The position numbers and the translations under genes were made by a program. This document shows, piece after piece, positions 56,354 to 64,000 of a stretch of DNA of 64,000 nucleotides (its first letter is position 1; the number at the start of each line of letters is the position of its first letter). Origin of the DNA: Paenibacillus sp. J23TS9 (GTDB lineage Bacteria > Bacillota > Bacilli > Paenibacillales > Paenibacillaceae); the NCBI RefSeq assembly GCF_018403225.1, contig NZ_BOSG01000001.1:62001-126000 (forward strand). Reading direction: 5' to 3'. The notes under the pieces were generated by a model that ran no database searches, was not told the origin of the DNA, and saw only the letters and a program-made list of their open reading frames with translations.

Positions 56354-56746
56354 ATGAGCAATGTGAAAGAGAACCGTTGGTACAGCAAGGATCATGAATG
56401 GGTTGAAAAGGTAAGCGGAAACGTCGTGCGGATCGGTATCAGTGATTTTGCACAGCATCAGCTGGGTGATATTGTGTTTGTAGAGCTCCCGGATGAAGGC
56501 ACAGAAGTCAAAGCCGAGGAGACGATCGGAACGATTGAATCCGTAAAAACCGTATCGGATCTGTTCAGCCCTGTTGGCGGTCAAATCATGAAAATCAACT
56601 CAAACTTGAATGATGAGCCTGAACTCGTGAATAGCGAGCCTTATGAAGGCGGTTGGATGGCAGAGATTGAAGTTCCGGGAGAACTGGATGAGCATCTGTC
56701 GACACTGCTGAGCGCAGAGCAGTATGAAAAGTTCCTGGAAGAGTAA
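56354..56746 (+). CDS. gcvH: Glycine cleavage system H protein
   Basis: The lipoyl carrier of glycine cleavage, 130 residues. The lipoyl-lysine motif is EETIGTIESVKTVSDLFSP, with the lysine in ESVKTV. It starts SNVKENRWYSKDHEWVEK, the standard N terminus. The start is ATG 56354, with AAAGGAGAG upstream; a start at 56321 would add 11 residues that include the ribosome site. It is separated from gcvT-gcvPA-gcvPB and lies instead in the sda operon. In Firmicutes GcvH also serves lipoate transfer, so separate control may matter. Confidence 0.97.
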   Translation: MSNVKENRWYSKDHEWVEKVSGNVVRIGISDFAQHQLGDIVFVELPDEGTEVKAEETIGTIESVKTVSDLFSPVGGQIMKINSNLNDEPELVNSEPYEGGWMAEIEVPGELDEHLSTLLSAEQYEKFLEE

Positions 56747-56756
56747 TATCTGAGCG

Positions 56757-56806
56757 AAAAAACGGCGTGCCGGAATGACTTTGTCATCCGGCACGCCGTT
56801 TTTTTA
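56757..56806. terminator. Strong bidirectional terminator between gcvH and the GtrA gene
   Basis: AAAAAACGGCGTGCCGGAT pairs almost perfectly with ATCCGGCACGCCGTTTTTTT, and both A- and T-runs are present. Confidence 0.9.
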
Positions 56807-56807
56807 T

Positions 56808-57212
56808 CTATTTATCTTCAATTTTATGTGGACGGAATACCCATGAACGGCTCAGAAAGTAATTAATGAAAACGCCTGCGGCTGTGACAAGGAGCTTGGC
56901 TGCTGCAAGCGGCAGATGGCCTTCCAGCAGATGCAGCAGAACCGCTGTCCCCGCGGCTATGGCCGCATTCACAGCGGTAAAACGAAGCATTTGACCATAG
57001 TCGCGTGTCCGTTTTTGTGCGAAGGTCCAGCGACGGTTCCAGAAATAGCTGTTTAGCATTCCCGCCGTATAAGAAACGATTTGACCCGCTATGCTGCCGA
57101 GAAAGGAATGCACAAGGAAAAAGACGATGAAGTCCACCACTGTATTCATTACGCCGACAAGGCCAAAGCGAATGAAGCGTTTGACTTCATTCCGGCCCGC
57201 TTTTTCAATCAT
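56808..57212 (-). CDS. GtrA family membrane protein
   Basis: A 134-residue protein with four membrane helices (FGLVGVMNTVVDFIVFFLVH; IAGQIVSYTAGMLNSYFW; the alanine-rich third; LLVTAAGVFINYFLSRSWVF), of the GtrA/DPMS family that handles polyprenyl-linked sugars for wall polymers or glycosylation. NRRWTFAQKR is the family signature between helices 2 and 3. The start is taken at minus-strand 57212, with GGGAGG 7 bases upstream. It is a lone gene with no glycosyltransferase beside it, so the sugar is unknown. Confidence 0.88.
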   Translation of the reverse strand: MIEKAGRNEVKRFIRFGLVGVMNTVVDFIVFFLVHSFLGSIAGQIVSYTAGMLNSYFWNRRWTFAQKRTRDYGQMLRFTAVNAAIAAGTAVLLHLLEGHLPLAAAKLLVTAAGVFINYFLSRSWVFRPHKIEDK

Positions 57213-57445
57213 TACCGTTCCTCCCAACCTGGCAGCCTACACTAGCTTTTCTGTCTCTATTATGTATTTTTTTCGAATCCTTGTGCAACTGCTGCTCCCC
57301 AAATATGCCCTAAGCTATTCAGCTAGCTCGAATTTGGGCCGATATAACGCATATAAACCCTTGCAAATGGCAACAAAGACACATAGGATGTGTTGAAGGC
57401 GATTTTGCATACATCGAATGTCAATTATATGGTGGTGTACAAATC

Positions 57446-59788
57446 ATGAATGAAAAAACAGATTATTACGATGGCCGTGATCTGGGCTGCAATTACTCCA
57501 GAACAGAAAGCATCTTTAAACTTTGGGCTCCGGACGCGGTAAAAGTAACGCTGGCTCTCTATCAGGATGCGGGAAGCTATAATGCCCAAGGAGCGGTTGC
57601 TGTTCATACGGACGGGCTGGAGATCGGTATGAAGAATTGGAAAGCCGGTGTCTGGTTCCTGCGTTTCTATGGAGATCTCGCCGGTCGATACTATATGTAT
57701 AAAATAGAAGGTCCGGACGGGAGTATTCGTTACGTAACAGACCCTTATTCCAAGGGGGTGAGCGCTAACGGGGCCAGATCGGCTGTTGTTGATTTGCAGT
57801 ATTGGAGTCCTCCAGGGTGGGAGGGAGAAAAGCGGCCACCGTTAGAGGGACTTCAGGATGCCGTGCTGTATGAGCTGCATGTACGGGATTTTTCGGCAGA
57901 TCCGGCATCGGGATTTAAATATAAAGGCAAATTTAAAGCCTTCACGGAAACCGGTCTTCGGGACCAGGAAGGAAATAAGGTGGGTATCGATCATCTGCAG
58001 GAGCTTGGTGTGACCCATGTTCATCTGCTCCCGGTATTTGATTTTAAAACGGTGAATGAGCTTCTCGTGGATGATCCCGATTCAATCGAACCGAAATACA
58101 ACTGGGGATATGACCCGCAGCATTTCAATGTGCCTGAGGGATCCTATGCGACCGATCCGCAAAATCCGGGAGTACGGATTCTTGAGTTCAAGGAAATGAT
58201 CATGGCATTACACCGCAAAGGTATCCGCGTCATTATGGACGTCGTTTATAATCACACCTTTGGCGTGGAAGACGGGCCTTTTGAGGCGATTGTGCCTGGC
58301 TATTATTACCGTAGGGATGCTGAGGGAAGACTGACGAATGGTTCCGGCGTTGGTAATGAAATGGCGACGGAGCGGCCGATGGTGCGGAAGTACATTTTGG
58401 ACTCGGTCCGGTACTGGGCGGAGGAATATCACGTCGACGGCTTCCGGTTTGATCTGATGGGATTGATCGACACCGAAACGATTATCCAGATCGCCAGGGA
58501 GCTGCACAGCGAGGTTGATCCGTCGATTTTAATCTATGGTGAGCCATGGACAGGAGGCGATACGCCTCTGCAGCAGCAAACATTGAAGGGCAGCCAAATG
58601 AATAAAGGCTTTGCCGTATTCAATGATCATTTTAGAGGAGCCATAAAAGGCGATAGCGATGGCGGAGGAAAAGGCTTTGCCACAGGCCAACCCGAAATGG
58701 AAGCGTCAATTCTTGAAGGGGTAAAAGGCGCGGTGCATGATTTTACAGCTTCTCCACTGGAAACGATTAACTATGTAACCGTGCACGATAATCTAAACCT
58801 GTGGGATAAAGTATTGACCACGCAGGGTCTCCGCAATGAAGCAGGATTCAAGGAGATCCGGAATGGTGAGCTGACGAACGGAGAAAGCCTGGAGGAAGCT
58901 GTGAAGCATTCAGAGCCATACCGAAGCGTAGACAGGGATTATATGATGAAAAGCGAGTCCGTGAAGAGAGCTATTTTGGCTAATGGAATCGTGCTCACTT
59001 CCCAGGGCATTCCCATGATCCAGGCCGGCGATGAGCTGCTGCGCACGAAATACGGCGACCATAACAGCTACCGCAGCGGTGATCTCGTGAATGCGATCCG
59101 ATGGGAGAATAAGCGGAGATTTAAACCCGTCTTCGATTATTATCGCGGCTTGATCGACCTTCGAAAAACGCATCCTGCATTCCGCATGACTTCAAAGGAG
59201 CAGGTAGAGAAGCATCTGGAGGTACTCCGCTGTCAGGATAACACGGTGGCGTATATGCTGAAGGATTTTGCAAATGGTGATGTCTGGAAAAATATCGTTG
59301 TGATCTATAATGCCAACTATCATGAGATTAAGATGGAGCTTCCTTTTTCCAAAACCGGATGGAAGATTGCGGTGAATGAGGAGCATGCCGGAAACAAGGC
59401 GATTGATTTTCTGGTGGATGAACAGGTGAGCGTACCGGAATTGTCGATGATGGTGCTGTTCGAAGAAGTCGGAGGTGTGCCGCGGCCAACCAAACGAGTC
59501 GAGGTGCAATACGAGCGTCCCGACGGCAAATATGACGGCTGGAACCTGTGGGTATGGGGCACCGGACTCCGCGAACAGCGGGTTGATTTTGAACGGACGG
59601 AAAATGGCAGAGCTGTGGCTTCTTTTACTGTCCCTGCATATGTGAAGAGAATCGGTTATATCGTGCGTTTGAATGATTGGGAAGCGAAGGATGTGGACCA
59701 GGATTGTTTTATTGAGCTGGGCCACAGCCAAAGTGCCATTACTGTTCTAATCCGCAGCGGTTCGGATGATTGGAAGAAGATCAGCTGA
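57446..59788 (+). CDS. pulA: Type I pullulanase with C-terminal CBM41-like domain
   Basis: Hydrolyses alpha-1,6 branch points in pullulan, glycogen or starch; 780 residues. An N-terminal CBM48 domain (about 10-110) leads into a GH13 barrel. The pullulanase motif YNWGYDPQHFNVP and regions I-IV are visible: DVVYNHTFG, GFRFDLMGLID (nucleophile Asp), YGEPWTGG (acid Glu) and YVTVHDN. Residues 684-780 (VEVQYERPDGKYDGWNLWVWG) resemble a CBM41 starch-binding domain, which normally is N-terminal. There is no signal peptide, so the enzyme is cytoplasmic like B. subtilis AmyX, which is shorter and lacks this tail. GGTGGTG precedes the ATG. Confidence 0.93.
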   Translation: MNEKTDYYDGRDLGCNYSRTESIFKLWAPDAVKVTLALYQDAGSYNAQGAVAVHTDGLEIGMKNWKAGVWFLRFYGDLAGRYYMYKIEGPDGSIRYVTDPYSKGVSANGARSAVVDLQYWSPPGWEGEKRPPLEGLQDAVLYELHVRDFSADPASGFKYKGKFKAFTETGLRDQEGNKVGIDHLQELGVTHVHLLPVFDFKTVNELLVDDPDSIEPKYNWGYDPQHFNVPEGSYATDPQNPGVRILEFKEMIMALHRKGIRVIMDVVYNHTFGVEDGPFEAIVPGYYYRRDAEGRLTNGSGVGNEMATERPMVRKYILDSVRYWAEEYHVDGFRFDLMGLIDTETIIQIARELHSEVDPSILIYGEPWTGGDTPLQQQTLKGSQMNKGFAVFNDHFRGAIKGDSDGGGKGFATGQPEMEASILEGVKGAVHDFTASPLETINYVTVHDNLNLWDKVLTTQGLRNEAGFKEIRNGELTNGESLEEAVKHSEPYRSVDRDYMMKSESVKRAILANGIVLTSQGIPMIQAGDELLRTKYGDHNSYRSGDLVNAIRWENKRRFKPVFDYYRGLIDLRKTHPAFRMTSKEQVEKHLEVLRCQDNTVAYMLKDFANGDVWKNIVVIYNANYHEIKMELPFSKTGWKIAVNEEHAGNKAIDFLVDEQVSVPELSMMVLFEEVGGVPRPTKRVEVQYERPDGKYDGWNLWVWGTGLREQRVDFERTENGRAVASFTVPAYVKRIGYIVRLNDWEAKDVDQDCFIELGHSQSAITVLIRSGSDDWKKIS

Positions 59789-59810
59789 TGGATCATGATG
59801 GAAAATGGGT

Positions 59811-59839
59811 TTGACAAGATGTATAAACGAAGCTAAAGT
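59811..59839 (+). promoter_or_regulatory. Sigma-A promoter of the thiamine operon
   Basis: A perfect TTGACA with TAAAGT 17 bases downstream; the transcript would start about 25 bases before the TPP riboswitch. Confidence 0.6.
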
Positions 59840-59868
59840 ATAACGTGAAATCGAACTTCATATGAAAT

Positions 59869-59957
59869 CCACTAGGGGAGCCGCGCTAAGAGCGGCTGAG
59901 ACAAGGATGCTTGGACCCTTTGAACCTGATCCGGATCATACCGGCGTAGGGAAGTGG
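59869..59957 (+). ncRNA. TPP riboswitch (THI element)
   Basis: The classic THI-box parts are present in order: CCACTAGGGGAGCC, GGCTGAGACAAGGATG, GACCCTTTGAACCTGATC, CGGATCATACCGGCGTAGGG, closing with AAGTGG. It precedes the tenA-thiM-thiD-thiE genes and a terminator at 60009-60038, so TPP should cause premature termination. Confidence 0.95.
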
Positions 59958-60008
59958 AGACGGACTTCACATGTTTCTGATTGATGTTTTTTTCATCATG
60001 AATAGGCG

Positions 60009-60038
60009 AAGCCGCTCCATTTCGGGGCGGCTTTTTTG
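60009..60038 (+). terminator. Attenuator terminator of the TPP riboswitch
   Basis: AAGCCGCTCC pairs with GGGGCGGCTT around ATTTC and is followed by TTTTTT, about 50 bases after the aptamer. Confidence 0.85.
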
Positions 60039-60097
60039 TATGCTGCTCCGGTGCTCCCTGTATGGATTTCATCCAAATGTATACGGAGGTGCTCAAA

Positions 60098-60796
60098 ATG
60101 ACCCGTTTTACCGAAGAACTCAGAAGCGCAGCGGATCCGATCTATCAAGCGATCTTTGATCATCCGTTCGTCCGGGGAATTGCCGATGGAACGTTACGAA
60201 AGGAACAGCTGATCCATTATGTGAAACAGGATTTCGAATATCTGAACGCTTATATCCGAATTTACGGAATTGCGATCTCCAGATGCGAAGACCGTGCAAT
60301 CATGGCTCTTTTTAATGAACAAATCTCGTTTATTCTCAATAGTGAAACGCATCCACATCAGAATTTTTGCTATGTTGCAGGCGTGACCTATGAAGAAATG
60401 CAAGGATATCCTCTTGCCCCATCTGCCAATCATTATATCCGCCACATGCTTAATGTCGCTCATGAGGGTGCACTGGAAGATGTGATTGCTGCATTGCTGC
60501 CATGCCCTTGGACTTATATGGAGATTGGACAAAAATTAATCGAAGAAGTGAACCCGGATGAATCCCATCCGTTTTATGAATGGATGCATTTTTACGGAGA
60601 CAGGGAATTTGGAATTACGGAGCAGCTGCGCCGTTTGCTGGATGAGTGGGCAGAGTCCTTATCCCAGGCACGTAAAGATCGGCTGAAGGAGCATTTTCTG
60701 ACCAGCTGTCAGCTGGAGTATATGTTCTGGGACATGGCCTTTGCCTTGGAGGCTTGGCCGGTTGACCTGCTGGAAGCAACAGAGGTGGGACGATGA
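60098..60796 (+). CDS. tenA: Aminopyrimidine aminohydrolase / thiaminase II
   Basis: Salvages the pyrimidine half of degraded thiamine by hydrolysing aminopyrimidine to HMP; 232 residues. TenA features are the N-terminal [20 protein letters not shown], the conserved Asp/Tyr in [19 protein letters not shown] (beginning [10 protein letters not shown]) and the catalytic cysteine in [12 protein letters not shown]. The start is ATG 60098, with GGAGGTG 7 bases upstream; 60062 would add 12 residues that include this site. It overlaps thiM by 4 bases. It is first in the TPP-controlled operon. Confidence 0.93.
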   Translation: MTRFTEELRSAADPIYQAIFDHPFVRGIADGTLRKEQLIHYVKQDFEYLNAYIRIYGIAISRCEDRAIMALFNEQISFILNSETHPHQNFCYVAGVTYEEMQGYPLAPSANHYIRHMLNVAHEGALEDVIAALLPCPWTYMEIGQKLIEEVNPDESHPFYEWMHFYGDREFGITEQLRRLLDEWAESLSQARKDRLKEHFLTSCQLEYMFWDMAFALEAWPVDLLEATEVGR

Positions 60797-61626
60797 TCTC
60801 TGATATGCAGCATCTCCCCCGCATCGTCAAGCAGCAGCGTCCCCTTGTACATAACGTGACGAATGTGGTCGTCACGAATTTCACAGCAAACGGACTGCTT
60901 GCAATGGGCGCGTCACCCGTGATGGCGTACGCCCGCGAGGAAGTAGCAGATATGGCCAAAATAGCGGGTGCCTTGGTGCTGAATCTGGGCACGCTTAGCG
61001 CAGAATTGGTTGAAGCGGCCATTATCGCGGGGCGATCGGCAAATTTGCATGGCGTCCCTGTTCTCCTTGATCCTGTAGGAGCTGGTGCCACCCCATTCCG
61101 GACGAAATCAGCTCTGGAGATATTGCGGGAAGTCCGCATCTCCATGGTACGCGGCAACGCAGCAGAGATCGCTCACTTGATCGGTGAAGCAGCTTCCATC
61201 AAGGGTGTCGATGCGGACGGTCTTGAGGATGAAGCTCCGGTTGGTCTTGCCGCGCGGGCTGCAAATCGAATGGGCACCATCGTTGCCATTACAGGAAAGG
61301 AAGATGTGATTACGGATGGTATGCAAGGTTATGTCATTCGTGGAGGACATCCGATCATGACTCAGGTAACGGGTACAGGGTGTTTGCTGACCTCCATCAT
61401 GGGTGCATTTGCCGCCGTAGAACCTGATCTGCTGACAGCCGGAGCTGCGGCTTTGGCTTTTTATGGAGAAGCTGCAGCCCGGGCTTATCAGGCTGCCGGC
61501 TACCGTGGGCCGGGCAGCTTCCAATCTGCATTCCTGGATGCCTTATCCGAAATGGATCAATATCCGGTTTCGGAAGAGGCGGTAATCTGTCACCGGGTTT
61601 CTGCGGGAAGAGGATTCTTGCAATGA
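60793..61626 (+). CDS. thiM: Hydroxyethylthiazole kinase
   Basis: Phosphorylates the thiazole alcohol for thiamine salvage; 277 residues. The N-terminal [20 protein letters not shown] and the [14 protein letters not shown] segment are signatures, and the catalytic cysteine region is [15 protein letters not shown]. It overlaps both neighbours by ATGA, so translation is coupled. Together with ThiD and ThiE it rebuilds thiamine phosphate from salvaged halves. Confidence 0.95.
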   Translation: MISDMQHLPRIVKQQRPLVHNVTNVVVTNFTANGLLAMGASPVMAYAREEVADMAKIAGALVLNLGTLSAELVEAAIIAGRSANLHGVPVLLDPVGAGATPFRTKSALEILREVRISMVRGNAAEIAHLIGEAASIKGVDADGLEDEAPVGLAARAANRMGTIVAITGKEDVITDGMQGYVIRGGHPIMTQVTGTGCLLTSIMGAFAAVEPDLLTAGAAALAFYGEAAARAYQAAGYRGPGSFQSAFLDALSEMDQYPVSEEAVICHRVSAGRGFLQ

Positions 61627-62435
61627 GTATAGCCAGAGCATTGACGGTTGCAGGCTCAGATAGCGGCGGAGGCGCAGGAATTCAGGCAGATATCAAAACA
61701 TTTCAGGAGCTGAATGCGTTTGGGATGTCGGCTATTACGGCAGTAACGGTTCAAAATACGCTCGGTGTCCAAGGCGTATTCCCTTTAACGGCTGCGGCGG
61801 TAGCAGAGCAGATCAACGCAGTTGGCACAGATTTGGGTGTCGATGCCATCAAGACAGGAATGCTGTTTAGCGCTGATATTATCGAGGCTGTGGCTGACCA
61901 GATTGAAGTCTTCGGATGGAAGAATGTTGTTGTTGATCCTGTGATGGTGGCGAAGGGAGGAGCGGAGCTGCTGCGCAAAGATGCTGCTGACGCGCTGAAG
62001 AGCAGACTTCTTCCGCTAGCACTGATCGTCACACCCAATATACCGGAGGCGGAAGCACTCGCGGGCATGCCGATTACGACCATGGAAGACCGCCGTGAAG
62101 CGGCCATAAAGATATCCGAATATGGTACGCGTATGGTCGTGATTAAGGGGGGGCATGATCCAGTGACGGAGAAAGTCGTGGATCTGCTGTATGACGGATA
62201 CTCATTCACGCTGCTTGAAGGCCGGAGAATTGCAACAAGGCATACTCACGGGACAGGCTGCACTTTCTCAGCAGCCATTACGGCAGAACTCGCAAAAGGG
62301 ATGAACGTGATGCAAGCCGTCCTTACGGCCCGCAGTTTTATCCAGGCTGCGATTGAGGATACGCTTGGAATTGGAAAAGGCAATGGGCCAACGAATCATT
62401 GGGCGTACAGCCGCAGAAAGGACTCTGTCCGATGA
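61623..62435 (+). CDS. thiD: Hydroxymethylpyrimidine (phosphate) kinase
   Basis: Phosphorylates HMP and HMP-phosphate to the diphosphate used by ThiE; 270 residues. The start [20 protein letters not shown] and the ATP-site [20 protein letters not shown] are diagnostic, with the PxxxAKGG part as [15 protein letters not shown]. It overlaps thiM and thiE by 4 bases each. Confidence 0.95.
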   Translation: MSIARALTVAGSDSGGGAGIQADIKTFQELNAFGMSAITAVTVQNTLGVQGVFPLTAAAVAEQINAVGTDLGVDAIKTGMLFSADIIEAVADQIEVFGWKNVVVDPVMVAKGGAELLRKDAADALKSRLLPLALIVTPNIPEAEALAGMPITTMEDRREAAIKISEYGTRMVVIKGGHDPVTEKVVDLLYDGYSFTLLEGRRIATRHTHGTGCTFSAAITAELAKGMNVMQAVLTARSFIQAAIEDTLGIGKGNGPTNHWAYSRRKDSVR

Positions 62436-63118
62436 GCCGTCTTGAAGTATCACAGTTAAGGGAATCTCTGAGGCTTTATCTTGTGCTCGGCAGTACAAAT
62501 TGCAAAATTGATCCCGCTATCGTGGTGGAGGAAGCGATCCGCGGCGGAGTTACACTGGTACAATTCCGGGAAAAGGGCGGGAATGCACTAAAGGGAACCA
62601 AGAAGGAGGAGCTTGCGAGGCGCATTCAAGCAGTATGCCGCAGATTCGGCATCCCGCTCATCATCAATGATGACGTTGACCTCGCCATTGCAATCGATGC
62701 CGAAGGAGTTCATATCGGACAGGAGGATGAGCCGGCGGGTCAAGTGAGGAAACGAATCGGAGATAAAATATTGGGATTATCGGTTCATTCCATAGAGGAA
62801 GCAGAGCTAGCAGATCATCAGATCGTGGATTACATGGGCGTTGGGCCGATCTTTCCGACCTTGTCCAAAGACGATGCCCGGCAGGCCCAGGGACCTGGCG
62901 TGATCCGGGAAATGAAGCTGAAGAATGTGACGCTGCCTATCGTAGGTATTGGTGGAATTTCAATGGAGCGTGCCTCGGAAGTGATCCATGCTGGAGCTGA
63001 TGGAATTGCCGTGATTTCCGCGATTACAGGGGCGGTCGATCATGGTGCCGCAGCGCAGAAGCTTGTCTGCGAGGTTACCGCTTCGATAGAACGGCGGGGC
63101 AGTTCCTTTTCACATTAA
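62432..63118 (+). CDS. thiE: Thiamine phosphate synthase
   Basis: Joins HMP-diphosphate and thiazole phosphate to thiamine phosphate; 228 residues, TIM-barrel. Conserved parts are VTLVQFREKGG, IINDDVDLAIAIDAEGVHIG (the metal/diphosphate site), YMGVGPIFPTLSKDDA and VGIGGISMERASEV. The start is ATG 62432, which overlaps the thiD stop as ATGA; 62399 would place 11 extra residues inside thiD. It is last in the operon, with a terminator 30 bases later. Confidence 0.95.
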   Translation: MSRLEVSQLRESLRLYLVLGSTNCKIDPAIVVEEAIRGGVTLVQFREKGGNALKGTKKEELARRIQAVCRRFGIPLIINDDVDLAIAIDAEGVHIGQEDEPAGQVRKRIGDKILGLSVHSIEEAELADHQIVDYMGVGPIFPTLSKDDARQAQGPGVIREMKLKNVTLPIVGIGGISMERASEVIHAGADGIAVISAITGAVDHGAAAQKLVCEVTASIERRGSSFSH

Positions 63119-63147
63119 TAGGAGGATGATTTGACAAAAATAAGATG

Positions 63148-63178
63148 AAGGATCTGCCATGAGGCAGGTTCTTTTTTT
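63148..63178 (+). terminator. Rho-independent terminator after thiE
   Basis: AAGGATCTGCC pairs with GGCAGGTTCTT around ATGA, with TTTTTTT following. Confidence 0.8.
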
Positions 63179-63295
63179 ATATAGGGTAATCTAGATGTAC
63201 CCTGATAGAAATCGACCATCGGATGGACATTGGGTAAGCATTAAAATTGGTGGTAATATGAAAGTATCGTATTTCATTCAGAAAGGATGTCAGAT

Positions 63296-64000
63296 TTGGA
63301 CGATCTCATCATTCGCATACATAGCGGTGTAATACAAGGAATTAGACAGCACGGAGTAAAAGCATGGAAGGGAATCCCGTACGCTGAACCACCTGTCGGT
63401 GAACGGAGATTTCGGAGACCTGCTCCCGTCCAGTCATGGCAGGGAATAAGAAATGCGGATACCCCGGGTCCTCTTGCACCTCAGCCGGTGGACCCGGCTG
63501 GAGGAGTTTTCGGTCTGAAGCGCGGTGGAATTCCCCAGTCGGAAGACTGCCTGTATGTCAATGTCTGGGCGCCGGATCATCCGTCGAAGGAGCCACTACC
63601 CGTCATGGTATGGATACATGGTGGAGCTTTCGTAACGGGTGGCGGCGGTCTGCCGATCTATGATGGTTCTGTACTCGCACGGCGGGGCGGATTGATTGTT
63701 GTCACCTTGAGCTACCGGCTTGGTCCGCTTGGATTTGCGCATTGGGCGCCTTATTCCAATGGAGAAGAAGACGGGTATGTCAGCAATGCCGGACTGCTGG
63801 ATCAGATCGCGGCGCTGCAGTGGGTTCAGTGCAATATAGCCGCTTTCGGCGGGGACCCGCAGCAGGTGACGGTATTCGGCGAATCGGCAGGCAGCATGAG
63901 TATTGCGGCACTATTGGCGATGCCCGCGGCAAAGGGGCTGTTCAGCCGGGCGATTATGCAGAGCGGTGCTTCACAAGCTATCCCGGATCAGCAGGGACGG
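63296..64000 (+). CDS. Carboxylesterase, type B family (3' end outside window)
   Basis: The first 235 residues of a serine esterase of the type B/para-nitrobenzyl esterase family; the frame is still open at the end of the window. The early GVKAWKGIPYAEPPVGERRF, the oxyanion loop WIHGGAF, SEDCLYVNVWAP, and the nucleophile elbow FGESAGS with Ser197 are intact. No signal peptide is visible, so it is probably cytoplasmic like B. subtilis PnbA. TTG 63296 has AAAGGATGT five bases upstream; ATG 63287 is in frame but lies inside that site. It is a separate unit from the thiamine operon. Confidence 0.9.
   Translation, partial: MDDLIIRIHSGVIQGIRQHGVKAWKGIPYAEPPVGERRFRRPAPVQSWQGIRNADTPGPLAPQPVDPAGGVFGLKRGGIPQSEDCLYVNVWAPDHPSKEPLPVMVWIHGGAFVTGGGGLPIYDGSVLARRGGLIVVTLSYRLGPLGFAHWAPYSNGEEDGYVSNAGLLDQIAALQWVQCNIAAFGGDPQQVTVFGESAGSMSIAALLAMPAAKGLFSRAIMQSGASQAIPDQQGR

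Overview
The window reads as a chromosomal segment of a low-to-mid GC Firmicute, most likely Paenibacillus or a close relative. This rests on the strong AAGGAGG-type ribosome binding sites, frequent TTG/GTG starts, many rho-independent terminators, an alanyl-tRNA synthetase T-box, LplB/LplC/LipO-type sugar transporters with a membrane AraC regulator, and a run of genes in nearly the same order as the B. subtilis rarA-cymR-yrvO-yrrD-yrrI-alaS-yrzL-yrrK-yrzB-mltG-yrrN-yrrO-pbpI region. I see no tRNA, rRNA, insertion sequence, prophage or CRISPR array.

Layout. 1-553: end of a GNAT acetyltransferase gene. 665-8443: a glycan-use locus with a membrane-bound AraC regulator behind a cre-like site, two ABC permeases, a lipoprotein binding protein and a GH29 alpha-L-fucosidase carrying a discoidin domain. 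8531-28741: a conserved housekeeping block covering replication restart (rarA), tRNA thiolation (mnmA, cysteine desulfurase), sulfur regulation (cymR), alanyl-tRNA synthetase, the ireB-ruvX-DUF1292 cluster, mltG, two U32 tRNA-hydroxylation proteins, a chemoreceptor, a class B PBP and two AI-2E-type membrane proteins. 28992-34558: polysaccharide deacetylase, VOC protein, ilvD, a KGG-repeat stress protein and a membrane acyltransferase. 34615-38567: kdgK-kdgA (lower Entner-Doudoroff/pectin branch) behind a perfect Fnr/Crp-type box, a sirtuin and an aldo/keto reductase. 38646-43476: galK-galE-galT with a divergent AraC regulator. 43625-44788: iron-containing alcohol dehydrogenase. 44884-48599: an ECF sigma factor with a probable anti-sigma partner, divergent from nfeD-floT, which has a SigW-like promoter. 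48780-56746: a glycine/serine module in which gcvT-gcvPA-gcvPB and sdaAB-sdaAA-gcvH each sit behind their own tandem glycine riboswitch, with a ROK-family gene between them. 56808-59788: GtrA protein and a pullulanase. 59811-63118: TPP-riboswitch-controlled thiamine salvage operon tenA-thiM-thiD-thiE. 63296-64000: start of a type B carboxylesterase.

How the parts work together. Most of the window is metabolism under cis-regulatory control: catabolite repression of glycan uptake, oxygen or catabolite control of KDG breakdown, glycine-sensing RNA for glycine cleavage plus serine deamination, TPP-sensing RNA for thiamine salvage, and tRNA-Ala sensing for alaS. I found no wholly undescribed system. 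The points most worth a second look are the paired glycine riboswitches driving glycine cleavage and serine dehydratase, the ECF/anti-sigma/NfeD/flotillin envelope-stress cluster, the Fnr-type operator before kdgK, the C-terminal CBM41-like domain of a cytoplasmic pullulanase, and the rearranged rarA-mnmA-cymR junction with an orphan antisense terminator.
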